This document shows, piece by piece, positions 53,519 through 62,498 of a stretch of DNA of 64,000 bases. A program made the position numbers and the translations under genes. Source of the DNA: Weissella confusa (GTDB lineage Bacteria; Bacillota; Bacilli; Lactobacillales; Lactobacillaceae); NCBI GenBank assembly GCA_001436895.1, contig JQAY01000009.1, positions 690-64,689 of the forward strand, in the 5' to 3' direction. The notes below the pieces were generated by a model, which worked only from the letters and a program-made list of their open reading frames with translations, did not search any database and had not been told where the DNA came from. Within the stretch, counting starts at the first letter, position 1. Each line of letters starts with the position of its first letter.

Positions 53519-54511
53519 TTAGTTGTTCTTCAAAATTTGATCGATGGTTGCCAACTCTTCAGCTGACAAATCCATGTTATCGCGGACCTTCACGTTGTCC
53601 AACAAGTGGTCAACTGATGAAGCACCAATCACGATTGATGGGACACGGCGGTCACGAAGCAACCAAGCCATAGCCAATTGCGCCAACGTTTGACCTCGGT
53701 CTGCAGCCACCTTGTTCAACGCGTTCAACTTAGCAACCGTACCTTCAGGATCTTCCTTAATGAAAGCATTCGTACGGTGCAAAGGCATGTCGGCTGGGAA
53801 GCCATCTAGGTAACGGTCCGTCAACAAACCTTCAGCCAAAGGACCGTAGGCAATCAAACCAGCGTGGTGCTTGTCCAATTCGGCCAACATATCCGTCGTT
53901 TCCGCTTCACGGTTAAACATGTTGTATGACATTTGGTTACCAATAAATGGCGTGTGCAATTCATCGAAGATTGCCCCAATTTCAGCAACTTGTTCCGTCG
54001 TGTAGTTTGAAACACCAACGTACAAAGCCTTACCTTGGCGAACCATTAAGTCCAATGCTTCAGCCGTTTCACGCAAGTTTGTGTTTGGATCCCAACGGTG
54101 TGCATAGAAAATGTCAACGTAATCCAAGTGCATACGTTGCAATGACATATCCAATGCGGCCGTCAACGTCTTCTTACCAGAAAACTCCCCTAGTGGACCT
54201 GGCCACATGTGGTAACCAGCCTTTGTCGTAATAACCAATTCATTACGGTATGGCTTCAAGTCCTTCTCAAATACAGCACCGAATGTCTCTTCGGCAGAGC
54301 CATCTGATGGGCCGTAGTTTGATGCGTTGTCGAATGAGAAAATACCATTATCAAACGCCTTCAACATCACTTCGCGTGAGTTTGCAAGTGGCTTTTGGTC
54401 GCCCAAGTTACGCCATAGTCCGAATGACAATGCTGGCAAAATCAAACCAGAATCGGCCACGCGACGGTATGGCATCATATCATAACGATTATCTGCAGCT
54501 GCATAAACCAT
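53519..54511 (-). CDS. Aldo-keto reductase, L-glyceraldehyde-3-phosphate reductase (YghZ/AKR14) type
   Basis: A 330-residue NADPH-dependent aldo-keto reductase. The N-terminal YRRVADSGLILPALSFGLWRNLG, NASNYGPSDGSAEETFG (catalytic Asp/Tyr region), DIFYAHRWDPNTNLRET (catalytic His) and C-terminal PSIVIGASSVDHLLDNV are AKR motifs. Overall it resembles the AKR14 group that reduces aldehydes such as L-glyceraldehyde-3-phosphate. The start at 54511 has GAGGGG 7 nt upstream. It is a single gene between rbsK and prs. Confidence 0.87.
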   Translation of the reverse strand: MVYAAADNRYDMMPYRRVADSGLILPALSFGLWRNLGDQKPLANSREVMLKAFDNGIFSFDNASNYGPSDGSAEETFGAVFEKDLKPYRNELVITTKAGYHMWPGPLGEFSGKKTLTAALDMSLQRMHLDYVDIFYAHRWDPNTNLRETAEALDLMVRQGKALYVGVSNYTTEQVAEIGAIFDELHTPFIGNQMSYNMFNREAETTDMLAELDKHHAGLIAYGPLAEGLLTDRYLDGFPADMPLHRTNAFIKEDPEGTVAKLNALNKVAADRGQTLAQLAMAWLLRDRRVPSIVIGASSVDHLLDNVKVRDNMDLSAEELATIDQILKNN

Positions 54512-54557
54512 GTGATTACCCCTCAAGTTAATTAAAATTCATATACCTTAGTTAACA

Positions 54558-55529
54558 TTATAACTTAGCTTCTGGATTATTGCGTGACTTCAGCAAAACA
54601 TCCAAAGCGCGATTATCGTGAATGCGTTGAATAGCTTCAGCTAACAACGGTGCCACTGATAACATCGTGAACTTAGCACTTTGCTTTTCAGCTGGTAGCG
54701 TCAATGTGTCCGTAAAGACCAGACGAGAGATGTTATCATCAGCCGCCAAACGTTGGGCAGCATCACCAGACAAAACGGCGTGTGTTGCGACAACAAAGAC
54801 ATCGGTGGCCCCATTTGCACGCAAAGCACGCGCTGTCATTTGAACACGGCGACCAGTATCGACGATGTCGTCAACGATAATTGCGCGACGACCAGCCACT
54901 TCACCAACAATGGCATCAGGTGACTCAGGTGTTGTCATTGCCACGTGGTCATTTACCACACCCCATGGTGAGTGCAACAAGTCGGCAAACTTACGGGCAC
55001 GGCCAGCACCAGTGTGATCAGGTGACACAACCACCAAATCATCCGTCATGTTGCGACTGTAGAAGTAATCTGACAACAATGGTGCAGCTTGCAAGTGGTC
55101 AACTGGGATATCAAAGAATCCTTGCAATTGGTCAGCGTGCAAATCGATGGCAACCACGCGGTCAACACCATTCATTTCAAGCATTGAGGCAACCATCTTA
55201 GCTGTGATTGGTTCACGCGACTTTGCCTTACGGTCTTGGCGGGCATAACCCAAATATGGAATCACCACATTGATTTGCCCAGCCGAAGCACGACGCAATG
55301 CATCAATCACAATCATAATTTCCATGAAAGCGTCGTTCACTTCTTCAGCGATTGGTGCCACGATGTAAACATCATCGCCACGAACGCTTTCCAAAACTCG
55401 CTCATAAATTTCACCATCAGCAAAACGTTGAATATCAATTTGACTCAACGGTTGGTGCAACTCTTCGGCCACTGCACGCGCCAACTTATTGTTAGCTGAC
55501 AGACCGAATAACTTAATTTCACACTCCAC
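54558..55529 (-). CDS. prs: Ribose-phosphate pyrophosphokinase, divergent (Prs2-like)
   Basis: A 323-residue PRPP synthase that makes phosphoribosyl pyrophosphate from ribose-5-phosphate. YLGYARQDRKAKSREPITAKMVASMLE and the AIDLHADQLQGFFDIPVDHL region fit well. The usual catalytic loop SPDHGGVTRAR reads SPDHTGAGRAR. The PRPP loop DDMIDTAGT reads DDIVDTGRRV. Several lactic acid bacteria carry a second, divergent Prs like this, so a canonical copy elsewhere is likely. Function is probably retained, perhaps with altered regulation. It is a single gene, divergent from pyrD. Confidence 0.88.
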   Translation of the reverse strand: MECEIKLFGLSANNKLARAVAEELHQPLSQIDIQRFADGEIYERVLESVRGDDVYIVAPIAEEVNDAFMEIMIVIDALRRASAGQINVVIPYLGYARQDRKAKSREPITAKMVASMLEMNGVDRVVAIDLHADQLQGFFDIPVDHLQAAPLLSDYFYSRNMTDDLVVVSPDHTGAGRARKFADLLHSPWGVVNDHVAMTTPESPDAIVGEVAGRRAIIVDDIVDTGRRVQMTARALRANGATDVFVVATHAVLSGDAAQRLAADDNISRLVFTDTLTLPAEKQSAKFTMLSVAPLLAEAIQRIHDNRALDVLLKSRNNPEAKL

Positions 55530-55748
55530 GAACGAATTCCTCCATTTTTTTGCGGTAGCTTAAAAAGCTACTTTACGGTTACTTCTATTCTACCAAATAT
55601 CAGTGATAAATTCGCCTGGTAACTGCATTTGAGAATTAATTCATGAGTAAAACGTTATACCCAAAATACAGTGTAGTCATAGGCCTTGAAACCTGGTAGA
55701 CTTAAAAAAATTTAATTTCACAAGAAGACTTTTGGGGGACAAAAAGCC

Positions 55749-56684
55749 ATGACAACTTTGACTGCGAGCATTGCTGGTTTTGATTTTGACAACGTATTAT
55801 TGAACGCTGCCGGCGTATATTGCCAAACAGCTTCTGAATTGGACCAAATTATAGAGGCCAGTGGCGCTGGTTCATTGGTTACGAAGAGTGCCACACCTGC
55901 TGAACGAGACGGTAACGCTGGGATCCGTTTTGCTGAAATGCCATTGGGTTCAATCAACTCAATGGGCTTGCCAAATCTTGGCTTGGATTACTACTTGGAC
56001 TACACAATTACACACCAAGACGAAAAGCCATTGTTCCTTTCAATCGCTGGTCTGACAAAGGCTGATAACTTGGCGATGTTGCGTGACGTGCAAGCTTCTG
56101 ACTTTAACGGCTTGGTCGAATTGAACTTGTCTTGCCCAAACGTGCCAGGTAAGCCACAAACGGCCTACGACTTCGACACAACGCGCGAGATTTTGACTGA
56201 GGTCTTCAGCTTCTACACAAAGCCTTTGGGTGTGAAGTTGCCACCTTACTTCGACATCGCCCACTTCGACATGATTGCTGAAATCTTGAACGATTTCCCA
56301 TTGGCCTTTGTGAACACGATTAACTCAATCGGTAACGGTTTGGTTGTTGATCCTGAAACGGACACAGTTGTCATCGCACCTAAGGGTGGTTTCGGTGGTC
56401 TTGGTGGTGAAATCGTTAAGCCAACGGCACTTGCGAACGTACGTGCCTTGCGTCAACGTTTGCGCCCTGAAATCAAGATTATCGGCACTGGTGGTGTGAC
56501 AAACGGTCGTGATGTTTACGACCACATCCTTTGCGGTGCTGACTTGGTCTCAGTTGGGACGTCACTTTACTTCGAAGGTCCCGCTATCTTTGAACGTTTG
56601 AACAACGAATTGATCGCCATTATGGCTGAAAAAGGTTACAACCACCTCGACGAATTCCGCGGACAGTTGCAAACCCTCGCCTAA
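55749..56684 (+). CDS. pyrD: Dihydroorotate dehydrogenase, class 1A
   Basis: A 311-residue fumarate-linked (type 1A) dihydroorotate dehydrogenase of pyrimidine synthesis. The catalytic cysteine is in [15 protein letters not shown] (about residue 131). The FMN-binding [20 protein letters not shown] and [22 protein letters not shown] segments are typical. Start follows GGGGGA. It is cytoplasmic, has no partner pyrK, and stands alone without other pyr genes nearby, as is common for class 1A enzymes. Confidence 0.94.
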   Translation: MTTLTASIAGFDFDNVLLNAAGVYCQTASELDQIIEASGAGSLVTKSATPAERDGNAGIRFAEMPLGSINSMGLPNLGLDYYLDYTITHQDEKPLFLSIAGLTKADNLAMLRDVQASDFNGLVELNLSCPNVPGKPQTAYDFDTTREILTEVFSFYTKPLGVKLPPYFDIAHFDMIAEILNDFPLAFVNTINSIGNGLVVDPETDTVVIAPKGGFGGLGGEIVKPTALANVRALRQRLRPEIKIIGTGGVTNGRDVYDHILCGADLVSVGTSLYFEGPAIFERLNNELIAIMAEKGYNHLDEFRGQLQTLA

Positions 56685-56708
56685 CCCCCTATACTTGTGT
56701 TAACGAAT

Positions 56709-56790
56709 CAAACAAGCTGGGGTGCCGTTATGGCTGAGATAATACCCATGGAACCTAAGCAGGGTAATGCCTGCCGGGGAGCTTGGTTTG
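56709..56790 (+). promoter_or_regulatory. TPP riboswitch (THI element)
   Basis: The conserved thi-box is readable: GGGGTGCC, GGCTGAGA, ATACCC, GAACCTAA, and AGGGTAATGCCTGC followed by GGGGAGC. The closing stem pairs CAAACAAGCT (56709-56718) with AGCTTGGTTTG (56780-56790). It precedes ykoEDC, whose products import the thiamine pyrimidine precursor. High TPP should favour the terminator at 56809-56856. Confidence 0.93.
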
Positions 56791-56808
56791 TTTACGATTG
56801 AAGTAAAC

Positions 56809-56856
56809 GGACCCCAGTATCGGACTGCGTTTTGCAGTGATGCTGGGGTCCTTTTT
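56809..56856 (+). terminator. Riboswitch-controlled terminator
   Basis: GGACCCCAG and CTGGGGTCC with an inner stem (56809-56851) are followed by five T's. It lies 18 bp after the riboswitch closing stem and 48 bp before the ykoE start, as expected for the TPP switch expression platform. Confidence 0.87.
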
Positions 56857-56904
56857 ATTTCCATGGCTTTGGGCGATTCGGAATATTATTTGGAGGTTTG
56901 CGTC

Positions 56905-57468
56905 ATGCAAACAGTTGTTGAAAACAAGCGCGGTTGGGCGCTTCGAGATGTTATTTTCCTAGCCATTATTGCAATTTTCTTTGGGGTTATCTACCAATTA
57001 TGGGGTGCCTCATACTACTTCTTGTCAGCGACGCCACTTAAGCCATACGCCAACGATATGACGATTGGTGTTTGGTTGATGGCCGGTCCATTGGCGGGTG
57101 TCTTGTTGCAAAAGTTTGGCGCTACGACAATCGGTGAAGTTTTGGCCGCTGTCGTTGAAATGTTGCTCTTCTCAAGCTGGGGTGCCGCAACGTTGATTTA
57201 CGGTTTCGTACAAGGAATCGGTTCAGAACTTGGTTTTGCCCTCACTGGTTACAAGAACTGGAGCAAGCTTGGTTTGAGCCTATCAGTTTTGACGAGCACG
57301 ATTGTGACATTTGCTTGGGACTTGGTTAACTCAGGTTACATGGCCTACAAGCCCGGCATGTTGATCACGTTGTTCGTGATTCGTTTGATCTCAGTTGGGT
57401 TGTTTGCCGGTGTGTTGGTTTACTTGATTAACGCCTTGGTTGCGAAGTCAGGTTTGATGAAGCGTTAA
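56905..57468 (+). CDS. ykoE: ECF transporter S component YkoE (hydroxymethylpyrimidine type)
   Basis: A 187-residue substrate-binding membrane subunit of an energy-coupling-factor transporter, YkoE family, presumed to bind hydroxymethylpyrimidine or a thiamine fragment. Six hydrophobic segments are seen. The WALRDVIFLAIIAIFFGVIYQ N-terminus and IYGFVQGIGSELGFALTGYKNW motif are characteristic. I start at 56905 (GGAGG upstream), after the riboswitch terminator; an open frame from inside the riboswitch is not real. First of ykoEDC. Confidence 0.92.
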   Translation: MQTVVENKRGWALRDVIFLAIIAIFFGVIYQLWGASYYFLSATPLKPYANDMTIGVWLMAGPLAGVLLQKFGATTIGEVLAAVVEMLLFSSWGAATLIYGFVQGIGSELGFALTGYKNWSKLGLSLSVLTSTIVTFAWDLVNSGYMAYKPGMLITLFVIRLISVGLFAGVLVYLINALVAKSGLMKR

Positions 57469-57470
57469 TT

Positions 57471-58883
57471 ATGACATCATTACGTGTTGTAGATTTCAGC
57501 TTTGCTTACGAAGCTGATCAGCCAAACATTTTGAATAAGATAAATTTGGATTTGACACCCGGTAGTTTCAACCTGATGGTCGGCCCTTCCGGCTCAGGTA
57601 AGTCTACGTTGCTCAAAGCAATGGCTGGCTTACTTCCAAAATTTGGTGGTGTCGTCACGAATGGCGACGTCTTGTTAGAAGGTCAATCAATCGGGCCGAT
57701 CGCACCATTTGAGAAAGCTAAGCGGGTTGCGATGCTGTTTCAAAACCCAGACCGCCAGTTTGCGATGCGCACTGCCCGTGAGCAAATCACATTTGCATTG
57801 GAAAACTTGCAATTACCTGTCGCCGACATCGAGCATCGTGTCACAGATGCGATTGCGCGATTGGACTTGGACGCATTAGCGGACCGAGAACTACTAACGC
57901 TGTCTGGTGGTGAAAAGCAACGCGTGGCCTTGGCGACAATTTTCGCGATGCAAAGTGACATCATCTTGCTTGATGAACCATTCGCCAACGTCGATCCAGA
58001 TGCCCGCCGATTGTTGTTGCAAGATCTCAAAGATTTACAACAAACAAACGGCACGACGATTCTGATTTCCGACCACGACTTATCTGGGTACGCCGACCTG
58101 GTTGATACCCTTTACCAACTCGACACGCAAACTGGTACATTGTGCGAAGCAAGCCGTCATATGCTAACTGACATTGCACCTGCCCCAACCTTTGTTGGCA
58201 CACCAGTTGGTGATGGACCATTGCGCTGGCAAGACTTTGGTGTGGCAGTTGGTGAACGCCAATTGCTACATGACGCAACCTTTACTGCACCCGCTGGTCA
58301 GATTGGGCTGATTTCAGGGGCTAATGGTATTGGTAAGTCAACATTTTTCAAGGGACTCACCCATCAACGCGCGTATGATGGCCAAATTCTTTGGGAAAAC
58401 GTCGATGGTCGTAAAGTTAAACAAAAGCACTGGTCACAACGGCTTGCGCTGGTCTTCCAATCAGCTATTGATCAATTCGTGACAATGACCGTTGCCAGTG
58501 AAATTGCGCTGTCGAAAAAGTTTAGTTTGCGAGCAACTTACTGGACGGATGACCGTGTTGCAGCTGCGCTTGAGAAGTTACAATTAAGCGACTTACAATA
58601 CCATGTTGTCTACCAACTATCCGGTGGGCAACAAAAGAAGTTGCAACTACTGACGATGTTAATCATGGGACAACCGGTTTTGTTGCTTGATGAACCGCTC
58701 GCTGGTTTGGATAGTGCGTCGGTCAATGTGTTGATGACTTTGTTGCAAGAAACGATTCAGCAAACTAATCAAACCGTTTTGATGATTTCGCATCAACGCC
58801 AAGGTTTGACGGGCTTTGTCGATTATGAATTGCATTTCGCCGACCAACAGCTAACGCTAATCGGAGGTACCCAACATGTTTAA
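57471..58883 (+). CDS. ykoD: ECF transporter ATPase, two-domain (YkoD)
   Basis: A 470-residue protein with two fused ABC ATPase domains. Domain 1: Walker A GPSGSGKSTLLKAMAG, signature LSGGEKQRVALATIF, Walker B IILLDEPFANVDP. Domain 2: Walker A GANGIGKSTFFKGLT, signature LSGGQQKKLQLLTML, Walker B VLLLDEPLAGLDS. In ECF systems with dedicated modules (YkoEDC) the two ATPases are fused like this. It lies 2 bp after ykoE and overlaps ykoC by 8 bp. Confidence 0.94.
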   Translation: MTSLRVVDFSFAYEADQPNILNKINLDLTPGSFNLMVGPSGSGKSTLLKAMAGLLPKFGGVVTNGDVLLEGQSIGPIAPFEKAKRVAMLFQNPDRQFAMRTAREQITFALENLQLPVADIEHRVTDAIARLDLDALADRELLTLSGGEKQRVALATIFAMQSDIILLDEPFANVDPDARRLLLQDLKDLQQTNGTTILISDHDLSGYADLVDTLYQLDTQTGTLCEASRHMLTDIAPAPTFVGTPVGDGPLRWQDFGVAVGERQLLHDATFTAPAGQIGLISGANGIGKSTFFKGLTHQRAYDGQILWENVDGRKVKQKHWSQRLALVFQSAIDQFVTMTVASEIALSKKFSLRATYWTDDRVAAALEKLQLSDLQYHVVYQLSGGQQKKLQLLTMLIMGQPVLLLDEPLAGLDSASVNVLMTLLQETIQQTNQTVLMISHQRQGLTGFVDYELHFADQQLTLIGGTQHV

Positions 58884-59544
58884 GTTGAATCCGACCGTTT
58901 TGCTCGTTATTCTGATTGGGATCGGTTTTCAAACCGCCTTTAGTCAATCAATTACGTTGAACATCATCGTTGCCGTGGTTGGTTTGCTATATCTATTATC
59001 GCAACGTGTTTCCGGTAAAGTTATTGTGATTATGTTGTTGGTGGCTGCCCCACTTGCCTTCGGAACGTGGTGGTCATTTATTGCGTTTGGAACTGGTGAT
59101 ACGCATCGCATTGCGTTGGTTTATGCCTCACGTCTCTACGCCTATCTACTGCTTGGCGCAGCGTTGACCTTAACCACGCACGTGAAAGATTTGCTCATCA
59201 GTTTGCACTTGCATGCCAAGTTGTCATCAACGTTTACCTATGGTTTGTTGGCAGCTTTCAACTTGTTGCCTCGTGTCCGACGCCAAGTCCAAACGATTCG
59301 TTACGCCGCCTCATTGCGTGGCATCACCTATCACTTTTGGAGTCCACAATTGTATTTCAAAGCAATTGTGAGCGCCCTGCACTGGTCTGATGACTTGGCC
59401 ATGGCGATGACATCACATGGCTTCACGGAAAGCTTTCCACGAACACAAACTGCGACTGATCCTTTGCCAATCTGGCATTGGGCTGTTGCCATCATCTTGA
59501 TTGTCGGCTATGCCATTGTGGCATGGATTATAAAACCTTATTAA
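58876..59544 (+). CDS. ykoC: ECF transporter T component YkoC
   Basis: A 222-residue membrane subunit (EcfT type) that couples the fused ATPase to YkoE. It has about five hydrophobic segments. The coupling-helix signatures are seen in ALRGI-type strings: RYAASLRGITYHFW, and later MAMTSHGFTES (second Ala-Arg-Gly-like motif, here in SHG form). The ATG has GGAGG upstream within ykoD. It is the last gene of the TPP-controlled operon. Confidence 0.88.
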   Translation: MFKLNPTVLLVILIGIGFQTAFSQSITLNIIVAVVGLLYLLSQRVSGKVIVIMLLVAAPLAFGTWWSFIAFGTGDTHRIALVYASRLYAYLLLGAALTLTTHVKDLLISLHLHAKLSSTFTYGLLAAFNLLPRVRRQVQTIRYAASLRGITYHFWSPQLYFKAIVSALHWSDDLAMAMTSHGFTESFPRTQTATDPLPIWHWAVAIILIVGYAIVAWIIKPY

Positions 59545-59550
59545 CACAAA

Positions 59551-59592
59551 ACGTGCCCAGCAGGTTCATAGTAGCCTGCTGGGCACGTTTTT
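59551..59592 (+). terminator. Terminator of ykoEDC
   Basis: ACGTGCCCAGCAGG and its complement (59551-59564, 59575-59588) form a 14-bp stem. A T-rich run follows on the plus strand. It also ends near the convergent xylA gene. Confidence 0.9.
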
Positions 59593-59637
59593 TATTTTTT
59601 ACAGATGATTATTTTTGAGAATGTAAGGTTATTAAAA

Positions 59638-61023
59638 TTACTTGTTGAAAGTCGTACCCAAAACTGAGTAGATGTAGTTGTTCAAAGTTGCCTTGATAGC
59701 TTCCAAACGACCAGATTGAATCGTTGCGAAGATTTCATCGTTTGTCTTGTTCAAGATGTAGTCTTCAAAGTCCTTGAAGGTTACCTTATCAGCTTCAAAG
59801 TCGGCACCGATACCTGAATCAAATGATGAGTAGCGCTCCTTGTAAATGTTCTCCAAGAAGTTATCCTCGACCATCTTCAACGCAACACGCAAACCAGCGG
59901 CGTAAACATCCATACCGGCCATGTGGGCATAGAACAAGTCATCAGGCTTGAATGATGCACGGCGAACCTTTGAGTCGAAGTTCAAACCACCAGTTGGCAA
60001 ACCACCGTTCTTGACGAACTCATACATGACCAACGTTGCTTCATAAATGTCATTAGGGAATTCATCGATATCCCAACCAGTTTGCTTGTCACCCATGTTG
60101 GCATCCAATGATCCCAACAAGCCAGCTTCACGGGCGAAGCGAGCTTCGTGTTCGTAAGTGTGACCGGCCAAGTATGCGTGGTTACCTTCCAAGTTCAACT
60201 TGAAGTCGTTTTCCAAACCGTACGTCTTCAAGAAGGCAATCGTCGTTTGCACATCAGTATCGTATTGGTGTGCCGTTGGCTCCTTTGGCTTTGGCTCCAA
60301 CAAGAATTGACCAGTGTAGCCAATTTCGTTAGCGTAATCCTTGGCCAACTTGAAGAACTTGGCGATGTGATCCAACTCACGCTTCGTATCCGTGTTCAAC
60401 AATGACTCGTAACCTTCGCGGCCACCCCAGAAGACGTATGACTCTGAACCCAAACGCTTAGCAATCTCCAATGAGTGCTTGATTTGGGCAGCAGCATAAG
60501 CAAAGACATCAGCAAATGGTGTCGTGGCACCACCGGCCAAGAAACGCTTGTTTGTGAACAATGATGATGTGTTCCATAGCAACTTCTTGCCAGTTTCGTG
60601 CATCTTTTGCTCAATCTTGTCGACAACCTTATCCAAGTTGGCGTTCGTCTCAGCCAACGTGTTTCCTTCTGGTGCCAAGTCACGGTCGTGGAAGGCAAAG
60701 TATTCAACGCCCAACTTGTCCATGAACTCAAACATGTAATCAACCTTCTTCAAGGCTTGTTCCATGCTTGTGACATCATCAACACCGTCAACATCCCAAG
60801 GACGTACGGCAGTTCCTTCACCAAATGGGTCAACCAATCGTTGGTCCATTGTGTGCCAGTAAGCAACTGAGAACTTCAACCAATCCTTCATTGGCTTTGT
60901 TTCTCCGTTGATAGTTACAGGCTCCTCAGGGTTATAGAAGTTATATCCCTTGGCGTCCAAAAAGTTAATCCCCTTCTTTCCGCCAAGGTACTCAACCTTA
61001 GGGAAGTCAAACAATTCTGACAT
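59638..61023 (-). CDS. xylA: Xylose isomerase
   Basis: A 461-residue class II xylose isomerase converting xylose to xylulose. Catalytic and metal residues fall in [13 protein letters not shown] (His/Asp), [16 protein letters not shown] (Glu/Lys), [18 protein letters not shown], and the late [11 protein letters not shown] (Asp). The N-terminal extended [24 protein letters not shown] start is typical of Lactobacillales. The start at 61023 (GGAGG upstream) is chosen over five extra codons. No xylB or xylose transporter lies next to it, so the pathway is completed elsewhere or not at all. Promoter has a cre site on the -35 box. Confidence 0.95.
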   Translation of the reverse strand: MSELFDFPKVEYLGGKKGINFLDAKGYNFYNPEEPVTINGETKPMKDWLKFSVAYWHTMDQRLVDPFGEGTAVRPWDVDGVDDVTSMEQALKKVDYMFEFMDKLGVEYFAFHDRDLAPEGNTLAETNANLDKVVDKIEQKMHETGKKLLWNTSSLFTNKRFLAGGATTPFADVFAYAAAQIKHSLEIAKRLGSESYVFWGGREGYESLLNTDTKRELDHIAKFFKLAKDYANEIGYTGQFLLEPKPKEPTAHQYDTDVQTTIAFLKTYGLENDFKLNLEGNHAYLAGHTYEHEARFAREAGLLGSLDANMGDKQTGWDIDEFPNDIYEATLVMYEFVKNGGLPTGGLNFDSKVRRASFKPDDLFYAHMAGMDVYAAGLRVALKMVEDNFLENIYKERYSSFDSGIGADFEADKVTFKDFEDYILNKTNDEIFATIQSGRLEAIKATLNNYIYSVLGTTFNK

Positions 61024-61087
61024 GATGCTATCCTCCAAAATTAGAACAAAATCTGTGTTGGCAGCTAAAACTTCGTCAGCTTAGTCG

Positions 61088-61159
61088 GGTTGATTTGTCC
61101 GGCCAACCAACTTACAACACCCATTATAGGAGCCTAATTTTCAAATGCAAGCCCTTTCA
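61088..61159 (-). promoter_or_regulatory. xylA promoter with cre and XylR-like dyad
   Basis: On the minus strand TTGCAT (61150-61145) and TATAAT (61128-61123) are 16 bp apart. TGCAAGCCCTTTCA (61146-61159), read as TGAAAGGGCTTGCA, matches the cre consensus at 12 of 14 positions and overlaps the -35 box. Just downstream of the transcription start, GGTTG and CAACC (61088-61092, 61104-61108) are an inverted pair that could be an operator for a xylose regulator. Confidence 0.6.
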
Positions 61160-61236
61160 TTGTTCAAAAGACTGGTTATTTTGAAACGCCACAAATAACT
61201 GATAGTTAAATAGTTCTAGTCTGAAAACTTGTACAC

Positions 61237-61272
61237 AAAAAAATAGTGCTGAACGTTTTGCCGTTCAGCACT
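61237..61272 (-). terminator. Terminator of the aro operon
   Basis: AGTGCTGAACG and CGTTCAGCACT (61245-61255, 61262-61272) form an 11-bp stem. Seven T's follow on the minus strand. It begins 8 bp after the aroD stop. Confidence 0.9.
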
Positions 61273-61279
61273 ATAAGGT

Positions 61280-61993
61280 TTATTCAAAATGTGCTTTTAA
61301 TTGTGTCACGCTTGGTTGACCTGGTGCTGATGACTCACCGAGACTGGCGAATGTTAATTGGGAACCATATTGGTAGCCTTCAAAACGTGACCGCTGACCA
61401 AGTTCACCCATCGCCATTGTGATTAATGGTTTGGTTTGATTGGCCACTTTGGTTTCATCCAACAATCGTTGTACATCACCAGAATCATTTGGCATCACAG
61501 CTAGTTTCACAACATCAACCGGTGTTGCAACCATGCTTTGTAACTCAGCATCTAAATCAGCTGGCGTCGCGTCAAAATAATGACGAGAGCCAATCACAGT
61601 AACACCTTGTGACTGCGCATCTTCAACCACCTCCCCAACTTCTTCGGGCAATGAAACTTCGACATCCACCGCCGCAACGCGACTTGCAATCGCTAACTGA
61701 TATACCCAGTGATAAGCGATGCTATCAAAGTCTTCTTGCCCGCCTTCAGCTGTTGTTCGCCACGTGATAATTAACGGCTTATCCGCATTAAAAGCGATAG
61801 TTTGCATTTGACTTGCCTGCAATTCACCTGGATCAGTTAAATAATCCACGCGCCATTCGATGACATCAGTTTGGCTCTCATTGGCCTGGTCCAGCATCAC
61901 CAGCACATCATTCACGGTTTCACCCATGACTGGTACTGCTATTAAGGGACGCTCAGGCGTTGCAACTGCTGATCCAATTTTCAAATTCGTCAT
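61280..61993 (-). CDS. aroD: 3-Dehydroquinate dehydratase, type I
   Basis: A 237-residue class I dehydroquinase of the shikimate pathway, forming a Schiff base with its substrate. The lysine is in VVKLAVMP (about residue 155). The catalytic His is in GSRHYFDATP (about residue 128). The EWRVDYL motif precedes. Start at 61993 is set by AGGTGA 5 nt upstream, giving overlap-free close spacing with aroK; a GTG at 62002 is the alternative. Last gene of the aro operon. Confidence 0.9.
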   Translation of the reverse strand: MTNLKIGSAVATPERPLIAVPVMGETVNDVLVMLDQANESQTDVIEWRVDYLTDPGELQASQMQTIAFNADKPLIITWRTTAEGGQEDFDSIAYHWVYQLAIASRVAAVDVEVSLPEEVGEVVEDAQSQGVTVIGSRHYFDATPADLDAELQSMVATPVDVVKLAVMPNDSGDVQRLLDETKVANQTKPLITMAMGELGQRSRFEGYQYGSQLTFASLGESSAPGQPSVTQLKAHFE

Positions 61994-61994
61994 C

Positions 61995-62498
61995 TTATTC
62001 ACCTAGTAAATCGCGAATTTCATTTGCGACTTCAGCTGCTGTTTTATTATCTGTCGCAATCACGTGACTGGCAGCGGCATCATATTTCGGCAAACGGTTA
62101 CGCCAAAGCGCCGCCACTTCCATCAAGGTCTTTGAACGCAAAATAGGTCGCGTATCATCATCCGCCAAACGTTCCATCGTTTGTCCAAATGAGCCTGATA
62201 GATAAAACACCGGCACGTTTGCTTCAGACAACAGCTGGATATTACCAGGTGTTTCGATAATGCCCCCACCAGTTGCAATAATGCCATCATTATTAATAAC
62301 TTCTTGCAACACATCATGCTCCAGTGCGCGAAAGGCTGGCTCACCCTCTGTTGCAAAGATCTCACCTGGGGTTTGTCCCGTCTTGCGAATAATCATTTTA
62401 TCGGTATCGGTTAATGGCACGGCCAGCATCTCAGCTAGCAAGCGACCAACCGTCGTCTTACCAGCCCCCATGAAACCAATCAAAATTGCTGTTTTCAT
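61995..62498 (-). CDS. aroK: Shikimate kinase
   Basis: A 167-residue shikimate kinase. Walker A is GFMGAGKTTVGRLLAE (residues 9-24). The shikimate-binding DTDKMIIRKTGQTPGEIFATEGEPAFRALE and glycine-rich TGGGIIETPGN segments are in place, and the lid arginine lies in DDTRPILRSKTLM. The ATG overlaps the aroA stop by one base (62498). Third of four genes seen in the operon. Confidence 0.93.
   Translation of the reverse strand: MKTAILIGFMGAGKTTVGRLLAEMLAVPLTDTDKMIIRKTGQTPGEIFATEGEPAFRALEHDVLQEVINNDGIIATGGGIIETPGNIQLLSEANVPVFYLSGSFGQTMERLADDDTRPILRSKTLMEVAALWRNRLPKYDAAASHVIATDNKTAAEVANEIRDLLGE

Noticed and set aside
56767-56904. N-terminal extension of ykoE through the riboswitch
   Set aside because: The extra codons overlap the TPP switch and its terminator, and a strong ribosome site precedes the ATG at 56905.
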